A stretch of DNA of 5,359 nucleotides. Source: an uncultured Clostridia bacterium. Its GTDB lineage: Bacteria > Bacillota > Clostridia > Christensenellales > Borkfalkiaceae. Position 1 is the stretch's first letter; the number at the start of each line of letters is the position of its first letter. This document shows positions 1-5,359 of the stretch, one piece after another. Position numbers and translations under genes: made by a program. The notes under the pieces are model-generated. The model was not told the origin of the DNA, searched no databases, and saw nothing but the letters and a program-made list of their open reading frames with translations. Where the stretch lies: assembly GCA_947174955.1 (NCBI GenBank), contig CAMWKX010000099.1, positions 1 to 5,359 of the forward strand, in the 5' to 3' direction.

Positions 1-323
1 ACCGCAGTGCAAAAATCGACTTTTCCGCACACTTTCAGTTTGGTTATATCGCCGAGTAAAAATTCACAGCGCACGCCCTCTTTTGCCGCAAGCTGTTTTG
101 CGCGCGAGAGCATACTTTCGGAAATATCCACTCCGTCGACCTTGTAACCCGCCTTGTTGAACGCGCGCGTAAAATAACCGTTGCCGCAACCTATATCCAG
201 TCCGCTGCGGAAATCGCCCGCACTCTTTATCTTATTTAACAAATACTGCGACCATTTTAAATAGTCGCAGTCTGCGTTTAAATATTCGAATATGCCGCCC
301 AAAGCGGAATAACTTTTTGCCAT
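1..323 (-). CDS. Class I SAM-dependent methyltransferase, N-terminal part (truncated by window edge)
   Basis: Reading leftward from an ATG at 323-321, 107 complete codons are open to the window edge, so the C-terminal half is missing. The protein shows the start of a Rossmann methyltransferase fold: motif I LDIGCGNGY at residues 42-50 (SAM binding), the acidic residue ending strand beta2 in VDGVDIS (Asp66, expected to hold the ribose of SAM), and GDIT at 91-94 in the adenine-contact region. The N-terminal pattern YSALGGIFEYLNADCDYLKW resembles the lead-in of YqeM-like and other small-molecule or RNA methyltransferases. The substrate cannot be inferred. Its start lies 3 bases after the stop of the membrane protein gene and lacks a clear Shine-Dalgarno sequence, so translation is probably coupled to that gene. 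The fold is secure; the role is unknown. Confidence 0.85.
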   Translation of the reverse strand, partial: MAKSYSALGGIFEYLNADCDYLKWSQYLLNKIKSAGDFRSGLDIGCGNGYFTRAFNKAGYKVDGVDISESMLSRAKQLAAKEGVRCEFLLGDITKLKVCGKVDFCTA

Positions 324-326
324 AAA

Positions 327-1595
327 TTACTTTGATAACAGATTGTTCTGACTGAGCTTCTTCTTTTTGCCCTTTTTGTCGGTTGTGGAAATCGCCTTTT
401 CACGCTCGGCAAACAGCCTTTCGTACTCGACGTAGCGGGTGTCGCCCTTGTGCTCCTCTATATAGCCGTCGACTGCGCTCTTTATCTTCTGGCTGTCCTC
501 CGACACGCGCTTAATGTCCGCCCTGCCGTAAGCGACGCCCACTTCCTTAACTTCCGTACCGCCGTCAATCGGGCGCATAGGTATGCCGACGAGTTCGCTT
601 CTGCCCGCGGCGAGAAGCTCGCGCGCGATGGCTTTTTCGTCCGCTTCCTTTTCGGCGGCGAGCTGTTTGGGAGTAAGAGTTGCCTTACGCGCCTCCTCCT
701 CGGACTTGATTGCGGGAGTGATATATGTGTCGAACGCCCACTGCGTAAACGCAAGCCAGCAAAGTATTATAAAGGAAAAGCCGAAGAACAGGAATATTGC
801 GTAACCTATTATCTTGAACAATCCGACGCTTTGACCGATGAGTAAAAACCATACGGGTATGAGCGAAAAGCCGAGCATAAACACCGTCTGAATAATCGTA
901 CCGAAAAGCAGTATGAACGAGTTTTTTATAAGGTATTTGAACTTGACCTTATAGCTTACGCCCACCGCAAGTATCCAGGAGCAGACGACTCCCACTATAA
1001 CTGCGGCGATGATTATAAACACCTTTGCCGTTATGGGTCCGCCCTTAGACGCGCCGTTTGCAATCGCAAGAGCCGACCAGTCGGATATGACGAGCGAAGC
1101 GTAAACGAAGAGAATAAAGACTTCCACGGGTAAGAGCACGTTGAAAAAGCACACCTTAACTCCGTGAAAATAGCCCTTGATCGAAAACTGACCGTGCGTG
1201 TTTATAAGCTTTTTAACCGAGTAGCACGCGCCCGCAAGTCCTATCGAAGCGATCAGCCCCGCAATGAACAGCAACGCGTAAAAGCGCACGCCCCAGCTGA
1301 AATAAACGCTCTCCTCCACGCCCTGCATACTCGGTGTGAGCGGGTATGTGAAAAGAGGATTGGAAGAGAAAGGATACGCCGCGCCCATCTGCGAGATGAC
1401 GGCGTCCTTGAAATAGATAACCAGCACTCCCGGAATGAAAAACAGTAATGTGAAAGCGTTGATTATTACGAATTTTACAAAATTGGACTTGAATAAATCC
1501 CACGTGTCGGCCCAGCGACCTTTGGGAATGTGAGTGCGTACGTAGTCGTCGGCAAGCTCGTGTCCTTCAAGCGATGCAACTTTCGATTCAGCCAT
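327..1595 (-). CDS. Six-helix integral membrane protein with charged cytoplasmic tail, function unknown
   Basis: A 422-residue protein I do not recognise by function. Hydrophobic segments lie at about residues 40-62, 104-126, 148-171, 190-214, 226-254 and 259-284. Loops at 127-147 (KKL...KGYFHGVK) and 215-225 (KVKFKYLIK) are basic. The 63-103 loop is aromatic- and proline-rich and nearly free of basic residues. By the positive-inside rule both ends are cytoplasmic. Residues 295-422 form a hydrophilic, probably partly helical tail that is Glu/Ala/Lys-rich at 297-330 and ends in a Lys cluster (407-413). No signal peptide, transporter motif or enzyme motif is visible. The membrane part faintly recalls YesL/DUF624-type proteins, which is a weak guess. 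The ATG at 1595-1593 is preceded by GAGG about 10 bases upstream, and a good promoter lies at 1657-1685. It heads a unit with the methyltransferase. Confidence 0.8.
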   Translation of the reverse strand: MAESKVASLEGHELADDYVRTHIPKGRWADTWDLFKSNFVKFVIINAFTLLFFIPGVLVIYFKDAVISQMGAAYPFSSNPLFTYPLTPSMQGVEESVYFSWGVRFYALLFIAGLIASIGLAGACYSVKKLINTHGQFSIKGYFHGVKVCFFNVLLPVEVFILFVYASLVISDWSALAIANGASKGGPITAKVFIIIAAVIVGVVCSWILAVGVSYKVKFKYLIKNSFILLFGTIIQTVFMLGFSLIPVWFLLIGQSVGLFKIIGYAIFLFFGFSFIILCWLAFTQWAFDTYITPAIKSEEEARKATLTPKQLAAEKEADEKAIARELLAAGRSELVGIPMRPIDGGTEVKEVGVAYGRADIKRVSEDSQKIKSAVDGYIEEHKGDTRYVEYERLFAEREKAISTTDKKGKKKKLSQNNLLSK

Positions 1596-1656
1596 TTAAA
1601 TGCAACCTCTGCGCCCTCCGCCTTTGCTTACCGCGTGGCGCGCACGTTTTTCGTTT

Positions 1657-1685
1657 ATTATACAGCAAATAAAAAATTATTTCAA
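1657..1685 (-). promoter_or_regulatory. SigmaA-type promoter for the membrane protein unit
   Basis: On the minus strand there is a TTGAAA -35 box (1685-1680), a 17-base spacer and a perfect TATAAT -10 box (1662-1657). Transcription should start near 1650, leaving a leader of about 55 bases that contains the AGAGG ribosome binding site of the membrane protein gene. The surroundings are AT-rich. The box match is direct; activity is inferred. Confidence 0.75.
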
Positions 1686-1724
1686 TCGATTTCATTACAG
1701 ATTGAAAAAAGAATATAAAATTCT

Positions 1725-1753
1725 TTGACTTTTAGGGCGCGCTGTGCTAATAT
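1725..1753 (+). promoter_or_regulatory. SigmaA-type promoter for the lysine riboswitch and asd-dapA-dapB
   Basis: TTGACT (1725-1730) is followed by a 17-base spacer and TAATAT (1748-1753), with an extended -10 TGC at 1745-1747. The expected start is near 1760, which is exactly where the riboswitch aptamer must begin. It lies back to back with the minus-strand promoter, with only 39 bases between the two -35 boxes. The region just upstream is AT-rich and could act as an UP element for both. Confidence 0.7.
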
Positions 1754-1759
1754 CTTAAT

Positions 1760-1926
1760 GCAAAATAGAGGAGCGGCAGAGCATCAGTACCCGAAGGCTT
1801 TAACGGTTATGGCAGATTTTTTAAGCTTTCGGCAAAAGGGCATCGCCGCCGAAGTCGGGAAGAAGCCATACTTTCGCGGCTGGGCGCACGGGCTAATACC
1901 CTTGCGACTGACACTATAAGTGTTGC
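1760..1926 (+). promoter_or_regulatory. Lysine riboswitch (L box) aptamer
   Basis: This leader carries the hallmarks of the lysine riboswitch and can be folded by hand. P1 is ATAG 1765-1768 with CTAT 1914-1917, extendable by GCAA 1760-1763 with TTGC 1923-1926. Basal P2 is GCGGC 1773-1777 with GCCGC 1845-1849. Distal P2 is 1791-1800 with 1823-1832 (10 pairs, one G-U). P3 is GTCG/GGAAG 1854-1862 with 1871-1880. P4 is CGCA 1885-1888 with TGCG 1903-1906 plus GGG 1890-1892 with CCC 1899-1901. Loop 2 TATGGC (1808-1813) is perfectly complementary to loop 3 GCCATA (1865-1870), the kissing-loop contact typical of this class. Conserved core strings also match: ATAGAGG, CGCCGAAG, GCTGG and ACTGACACTAT. 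Known aptamers of this family bind free L-lysine and lower expression of lysine genes, which fits the asd-dapA-dapB operon downstream. No gene is needed to explain this stretch. Confidence 0.93.
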
Positions 1927-1956
1927 GCTTTTTGCATTGCAAAAGTAAGAACTTGC

Positions 1957-1996
1957 AGGCGGCGCTTTTTGTTGAAAAGCGCCGCCTTTGTTTTGT
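1957..1996 (+). terminator. Intrinsic terminator of the lysine riboswitch (attenuator)
   Basis: A perfect 13-pair stem, AGGCGGCGCTTTT at 1957-1969 with its complement at 1975-1987, encloses a TGTTG loop and is followed by TTTGTTTTGTT. It sits about 90 bases before the asd start, so it must be conditional: formed when lysine stabilises P1 and avoided when lysine is low. The antiterminator cannot be fixed by eye. The 3' flank of the aptamer (1928-1945) can fold alone, CTTTTTGC with GCAAAAG. TTTTGCATT (1930-1938) can also pair with AATGCAAAA (1757-1765) if transcription begins early enough. CAAAAG (1940-1945) can pair imperfectly with CTTTTTG (1965-1971) inside the terminator's left arm, which would disrupt it. 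Confidence 0.88.
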
Positions 1997-2003
1997 TGAT
2001 GTT

Positions 2004-2060
2004 AGTCCGTTAACCGTTTCGGCAGTTAAAGGACTTGGCTAAGGCGACACGCCTTTAACT
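2004..2060 (+). other. Structured leader between attenuator and asd: two mutually exclusive hairpins
   Basis: Two foldings compete here. One is an imperfect hairpin, AGTCC 2004-2008 with GGACT 2031-2035 enclosing TTAAC 2010-2014 with GTTAA 2025-2029. The other is a perfect 9-pair helix, AGTTAAAGG 2024-2032 with CCTTTAACT 2052-2060. Inside the second, AAGGCG 2041-2046 can also pair with CGCCTT 2050-2055. None is followed by a proper U-run, so they are not obvious terminators, and none covers the asd ribosome binding site (AGGAG 2074-2078). The complementarity is direct; any regulatory role is speculative. Confidence 0.4.
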
Positions 2061-2087
2061 TAAATTACCGTTTAGGAGTATAATAAT

Positions 2088-3164
2088 ATGAAAAAGTACA
2101 AAGTCGGCATTATCGGCGCTACCGGTATGGTAGGTCAGCGCTTTTTGACCCTTTTGACAAACCACCCCTGGTTCGAGCCCGTCTGCCTTGCGGCAAGCGC
2201 GAATTCGGCGGGCAAAAAGTATAAGGACGCCGTAAAAAAGTGGTTTATGTCCTCCCCTATGCCCGAAAAATACGCCGATCTTACCGTTATGGACGCGACG
2301 GCTGACAGAGAGAAAATCGCAGCTTCGGTCGACTTCTGCTTCTGCGCGGTCAATATGAAAAAGGACGAAATCCGCGAGCTCGAATACGCGTACGCAAAGT
2401 CCGAGTGCCCCGTGGTTTCCAATAACTCGGCTCACCGCTTCACTGACGACGTGCCTATGATTATTCCCGAGGTCAACGCAGACCACCTCGAAGTTATTTC
2501 GGCTCAGCGCAAACGCCTGGGCACCAAGCGCGGCTTTATCGCCGTAAAGAGCAACTGCTCGCTGCAATCGTACGTGCCTTTACTGCACCCCTTAAAGAAG
2601 TACGGCATAAAGTGCGCGGCGGTTACGACCTACCAGGCGATATCGGGCGCGGGCAAAATTTTCGATACTATGCCCGAGATTTGCGACAACGTCATTCCCT
2701 ACATCGGCGGCGAGGAAGAAAAGAGCGAGAAAGAGCCGCTTAAAATCTGGGGCGAGGTTGTCGGCGGCGCGATTGTGCCCGCCTCCGCTCCCGTAATTAC
2801 GGCGCAGTGCCTTAGAGTGCCCGTTTCCGACGGTCATACCGCGGCGTGCTTCGTTTCGTTCGAAAACAAACCCTCCAAGGAAGAAATTTTATCGGCGTGG
2901 AAAAATTTCTCGGGCGAGCCTCAGGCGCTCGACCTTCCCTCCGCGCCCAAACAGTTTATACACTACTTCGAAGAGGATAACCGTCCTCAGCCCGCACTCG
3001 ACAGAAACACCGAAAACGGTATGGCGGTTTGCGCGGGCAGACTGAGAGAGGACAATTTGTTCGATTATAAATTCGTAGGCTTTTCGCACAACACCCTGCG
3101 CGGTGCGGCGGGCGGCGCGGTTCTGCTTGCCGAACTTTTAGCGGCTAAGGGATATTTTGATTAA
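2088..3164 (+). CDS. asd: Aspartate-semialdehyde dehydrogenase, archaeal/eukaryotic-type
   Basis: A cytoplasmic enzyme that reduces L-aspartyl-4-phosphate to L-aspartate-4-semialdehyde with NADPH, at the branch point to lysine/diaminopimelate, threonine and methionine. The 358-residue protein begins with the dinucleotide-binding loop GATGMVGQ (residues 10-17). The catalytic Cys is in KSNCS (Cys157), the partner Gln in TYQAISGAG (Gln183), and the active-site His in RVPVSDGH (His250, with Arg243 for substrate binding). Length and the wording of these motifs fit the archaeal/fungal branch of the family rather than the E. coli type. That branch also occurs in Clostridia and some other bacteria. 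The start is supported by AGGAG at 2074-2078, 9 bases before ATG. It is the first gene of the operon, downstream of the lysine riboswitch and 9 bases before dapA. It appears complete. Confidence 0.96.
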   Translation: MKKYKVGIIGATGMVGQRFLTLLTNHPWFEPVCLAASANSAGKKYKDAVKKWFMSSPMPEKYADLTVMDATADREKIAASVDFCFCAVNMKKDEIRELEYAYAKSECPVVSNNSAHRFTDDVPMIIPEVNADHLEVISAQRKRLGTKRGFIAVKSNCSLQSYVPLLHPLKKYGIKCAAVTTYQAISGAGKIFDTMPEICDNVIPYIGGEEEKSEKEPLKIWGEVVGGAIVPASAPVITAQCLRVPVSDGHTAACFVSFENKPSKEEILSAWKNFSGEPQALDLPSAPKQFIHYFEEDNRPQPALDRNTENGMAVCAGRLREDNLFDYKFVGFSHNTLRGAAGGAVLLAELLAAKGYFD

Positions 3165-3173
3165 GAGGAAAAT

Positions 3174-4061
3174 ATGAAAGGTTTTTTTAAGGGTACTGCC
3201 ACGGCTATGATTACTCCGTTCTATGATAACGGCGGGGTTAACTTCGAAGCGTTCGGCAGAATGATTGACTACCAGATCGAAAACGGCACCGACGCGCTCG
3301 TAATTTTGGGCACGACGGGCGAGCCCTCCACTATGACCGACGACGAAAAGGTTGCGGTTATGAAGTATTCGGTTGATAAAATCGCGGGGCGCGCCAAAAT
3401 TATTTTCGGCACGGGCAGCAACTGCACGGCAAACGCCGTTGCCGCAAGCAAGCGCGCCGAAGAGTTGGGCGCCGACGGACTTTTATGCGTCACCCCCTAC
3501 TACAACAAGTGCACACAAAAGGGCATCGTCGAATACTACAAGGCGATTTGCGGGGCGGTAAATATTCCGGTAATTGCGTACAACGTACCCGCGCGTACGG
3601 GCGTGAATATTCTGCCGCCCACTGCCGAGGAGCTTTCAAAAATCCCCAATATGGCGGGCATAAAGGAAGCTTGCGGCAATATGGAGCAGATTTGCGAAAC
3701 GATGCGCCGTGTTCGCCCTTACTGCGACGTTTACTCGGGCGACGATAACTTAAATCTACCCATACTCGCTATCGGCGGCGCGGGGCTTATTTCGGTTGCA
3801 AGCAACATTGCGCCCAAACAGGTCAAGCAGGTTTATACATACGTAGCCGAGCGCAAGTTAGACGAGGCTATCGAATTACAAGATAAACTTCTTCCATTAA
3901 TAGACGCGTGCTTTACGGAGGTCAATCCCATACCCGTAAAGGCGGGCTGCGATATGCTCGGGCTGGACGCGGGCGTACCCCGCGCGCCTTTGACAGAGCT
4001 CGAAGACGCTCACAAGAAGATTATGCAGGACTGCATTGAAAACTTAGGATTGAAATTATGA
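3174..4061 (+). CDS. dapA: 4-hydroxy-tetrahydrodipicolinate synthase
   Basis: Condenses pyruvate with aspartate semialdehyde, the first committed step to diaminopimelate and lysine. The 295-residue protein is a standard single-domain (beta/alpha)8 barrel of usual length. Residues run three ahead of E. coli DapA: GTTGE (46-50, Thr47), Tyr110 in TPYYNK, Tyr136 and Arg141 in YNVPART, and the Schiff-base Lys164 in AGIKEACG. Together these separate it from N-acetylneuraminate lyase and KDG aldolase relatives, as does the gene order. At the allosteric lysine site, E. coli His53, His56 and Glu84 correspond to Asp56, Lys59 and Asn87 here. Lys at the His56 position is characteristic of enzymes not inhibited by lysine. 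GAGG at 3165-3168 lies 5 bases before the ATG. The 3' end overlaps dapB by 4 bases. Confidence 0.97.
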   Translation: MKGFFKGTATAMITPFYDNGGVNFEAFGRMIDYQIENGTDALVILGTTGEPSTMTDDEKVAVMKYSVDKIAGRAKIIFGTGSNCTANAVAASKRAEELGADGLLCVTPYYNKCTQKGIVEYYKAICGAVNIPVIAYNVPARTGVNILPPTAEELSKIPNMAGIKEACGNMEQICETMRRVRPYCDVYSGDDNLNLPILAIGGAGLISVASNIAPKQVKQVYTYVAERKLDEAIELQDKLLPLIDACFTEVNPIPVKAGCDMLGLDAGVPRAPLTELEDAHKKIMQDCIENLGLKL

Positions 4062-4798
4062 TTAAGATTGCAATTTGCGGCGCGTGCGGCAAAATGGGTT
4101 TGAACATTGCCGAACTTTTAAGCGGCGATACCGAGGCGGAATATTTCTGCGGAATCGATCCGCGCGGCGGCGATAAGGTTTTTAAAACTTTTAAAGATAT
4201 CGAGGGCAAGCCCGACGTTATAATCGACTTTTCCTCTCCTGCCGTTTTGTCCGACGAGCTGGAATACGCGGTCAAAAACAACGTGCCCGCGGTCATAGGC
4301 TCCACGGGGTTTACTCCCGCTCAGCTTAAAGAAATTGACGAGGCGTCAAAGAAGGTTGCCGTTTTCCGCACGGCGAATTTCTCGCTCGGAGTCAACCTTT
4401 TGTGTCAGCTTGTAAAGCGCGCGGCGGAAACGCTGGGCGAAAAGTTCGATATCGAAATTATCGAAAAGCACCATAACCAGAAGGTCGACGCACCCAGCGG
4501 CACGGCGATTATGCTTGCCGACAGCGCGGCTTCGGCTTTCGACGGCGGCAAGGAATACGTTAACGGTCGCGAGGGTATTTGCGGCAAGCGCGGCAAGGAA
4601 ATAGGTATGCACGCCGTGCGCGGCGGAACAATCGTCGGCGAACACGAAGTGCTGTTCTGCGGCGAGGATGAAATAGTCACTCTTTCCCACTCGGCACGCA
4701 GTAAAAAGGTATTCGCAGCTGGCGCAATCAAAGCCGCCAAATGGCTTGCGGGTAAACCCGCCGGTCTTTACAATATGAGCGACCTTTTAAGTAATTAA
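4058..4798 (+). CDS. dapB: 4-hydroxy-tetrahydrodipicolinate reductase
   Basis: Reduces the DapA product to tetrahydrodipicolinate with NAD(P)H, the next step to diaminopimelate and lysine. The N-terminal Rossmann domain has GACGKMG (residues 8-14), DFSSP (57-61) and GSTGF (81-85). The substrate and tetramerisation domain has the family signature at 136-150: His138 and His139 (E. coli His159/His160), Lys142 (Lys163) and DAPSGTA at 144-150. GMHAVRGGTIVGEHEV (183-198) and the C-terminal YNMSDLL (238-244) are also typical. At 246 residues it is shorter than the 273-residue E. coli enzyme but within the range of Gram-positive forms. The ATG overlaps the dapA stop (ATGA, 4058-4061), and AGGAT at 4046-4050 serves as ribosome binding site inside dapA, so translation is probably coupled. 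It is the last gene of the operon, with a terminator 21 bases downstream. Confidence 0.96.
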   Translation: MIKIAICGACGKMGLNIAELLSGDTEAEYFCGIDPRGGDKVFKTFKDIEGKPDVIIDFSSPAVLSDELEYAVKNNVPAVIGSTGFTPAQLKEIDEASKKVAVFRTANFSLGVNLLCQLVKRAAETLGEKFDIEIIEKHHNQKVDAPSGTAIMLADSAASAFDGGKEYVNGREGICGKRGKEIGMHAVRGGTIVGEHEVLFCGEDEIVTLSHSARSKKVFAAGAIKAAKWLAGKPAGLYNMSDLLSN

Positions 4799-4818
4799 CC
4801 CCATAATATGGCTGAATT

Positions 4819-4850
4819 AAAGCCCCGCGGCAGTTGCCGCGGGGCTTTTT
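4819..4850 (+). terminator. Intrinsic terminator after dapB, possibly bidirectional
   Basis: An 11-pair GC-rich stem, AGCCCCGCGGC 4821-4831 with GCCGCGGGGCT 4836-4846, is extended by AA/TT to 13 pairs and has an AGTT loop. On the plus strand TTTTT (4846-4850) completes a canonical terminator for asd-dapA-dapB. Read on the minus strand the stem is followed by TTTAATTC, a weaker U-tract, so it could also end the convergent LysR-family gene, whose stop is about 20 bases away. Confidence 0.92.
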
Positions 4851-4868
4851 CAACTTTGTAAACACTTA

Positions 4869-5359
4869 TCAGAACATAGCTAAAAACTGTTTTAATGCAT
4901 ACGACACCTGGGCGCCCTTGGGAAGAGCTATACCCACGCCGCGCACCGGCAACGACGGAGCTATGTCCACCTCGAATAGCTCGCCGCTGTCGAGCATAGC
5001 TTTTGCGTACTCGCGCGGAACGCAACCTATACCCATACCGTTCTTTGCAAATTTGAGCATTAAGTCCCAGTTCTCCACCTCGATATCGGGCGTGAGCTGT
5101 AACCCCAAAGTTTGCGTGTACGCCGCAAGCGAGCGTCGCGCTATAGTATTGCTTTCAATCATAAGCAAAGGATATTCGTGCAGATTTGAAAGGCTGACCT
5201 TCTTACCTTTTAAATGCGCGAACCTTTCGCCCGCTACGAATATGTCGGAAAGGTGCGCGACCATTCCGGTAAAATTGACGTCCTTGTCCTCAATGGGCAG
5301 ATTGACGAACGCCACGTCGCACTTGTTCTCTTTAAGCTGGTCGAGCGTTTCGGGCGTGG
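4869..5359 (-). CDS. LysR-family transcriptional regulator, C-terminal effector-binding part (truncated)
   Basis: The minus-strand frame ending in TGA at 4871-4869 is open to the right edge of the window. It gives 162 residues plus a partial codon, with no true start inside. The residues fit the second half of a LysR substrate-binding domain. They begin TPETLDQLKENKCDVAFVN (end of the first subdomain, where family members typically have a stretch like LxxGxLDlai), and continue through a hinge to a region containing EVENWDLMLKFAKNGMGIG, then CVPREYA, a form of the conserved GxGIxxlP segment, and end KQFLAMF. The N-terminal helix-turn-helix lies beyond the window. The effector and target genes cannot be deduced. 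It is convergent with dapB, so there is no reason to assume it controls the lysine operon; LysR family members usually regulate a divergent neighbour, which would lie to the right. Confidence 0.85.
   Translation of the reverse strand, partial: TPETLDQLKENKCDVAFVNLPIEDKDVNFTGMVAHLSDIFVAGERFAHLKGKKVSLSNLHEYPLLMIESNTIARRSLAAYTQTLGLQLTPDIEVENWDLMLKFAKNGMGIGCVPREYAKAMLDSGELFEVDIAPSLPVRGVGIALPKGAQVSYALKQFLAMF

Noticed and set aside
450..845. Plus-strand open frame of 131 codons opposite the membrane protein gene
   Set aside because: The minus-strand frame is much longer, has a promoter and ribosome binding site, and encodes well-formed membrane helices. The plus frame is its shadow.
1725..1919. 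Open frame of 64 codons starting at TTG upstream of asd
   Set aside because: It lies over the plus-strand promoter and the lysine aptamer. Its first codon is the -35 box, so it would not be transcribed from that promoter, and its open frame is explained by structured RNA.
2055..2084. Possible promoter TTAACT-N18-TATAAT just before asd
   Set aside because: Transcription would begin at about the asd ATG itself, bypassing the ribosome binding site. TATAAT here is most likely an AT-rich spacer between AGGAG and the start.
1760..2087. T-box leader instead of a riboswitch
   Set aside because: There is no T-box antiterminator signature (TGGNACCGCG) or specifier-loop layout, whereas the lysine aptamer core and kissing loops are present.
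2055..2567. Long antisense open frame (170 codons) over asd, with similar antisense frames over dapA and dapB
   Set aside because: The sense strand is clearly asd, dapA and dapB with full motifs. The antisense translations show no family features and arise from codon bias.
4869..5315. A complete 148-residue protein beginning at the GTG at 5315
   Set aside because: The frame stays open to the window edge and the extra residues (TPETLDQLKENKCD) continue the LysR effector domain, so the GTG is an internal Val.

Overview
The window reads as chromosomal DNA from a bacterium, most probably an uncultured Clostridia-like Firmicute. This is inferred from roughly balanced GC content, purine-rich ribosome binding sites, a lysine riboswitch with an intrinsic terminator in front of the diaminopimelate genes, and the ~360-residue archaeal/eukaryotic-type Asd often found in Clostridia. 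I cannot place it more precisely without a search.

Layout. Positions 1-1595 (minus strand) hold a two-gene unit: a six-helix membrane protein of unknown function, then, 3 bases after its stop codon, the start of a class I SAM-dependent methyltransferase that runs off the left edge. Positions 1596-2087 are a ~490-base intergenic control region with back-to-back divergent promoters. The minus-strand promoter (1657-1685) serves the membrane protein unit. The plus-strand promoter (1725-1753) serves a long leader made of a lysine riboswitch (about 1760-1926), a strong intrinsic terminator (1957-1996), and a further structured stretch (2004-2060) before the asd ribosome binding site. Positions 2088-4798 (plus strand) hold asd, dapA and dapB in a tight operon: 9 bases between asd and dapA, and a 4-base ATGA overlap between dapA and dapB. 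A GC-rich terminator (4819-4850) closes the operon. Positions 4869-5359 (minus strand, convergent) hold the C-terminal part of a LysR-family regulator whose N-terminus lies beyond the right edge.

How it works together. Asd reduces aspartyl phosphate to aspartate semialdehyde, DapA condenses it with pyruvate, and DapB reduces the product, feeding lysine and meso-diaminopimelate (cell wall) synthesis. The leader should stop transcription when lysine is plentiful. DapA carries Lys at the position corresponding to E. coli His56, which is typical of lysine-insensitive enzymes. Feedback on this branch may therefore rest mainly on the riboswitch and on an aspartokinase encoded elsewhere.

I found no mobile element, CRISPR array, tRNA or rRNA, and no convincing new biological system. 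The least explained items are the membrane protein and the alternative hairpins in the leader downstream of the terminator.
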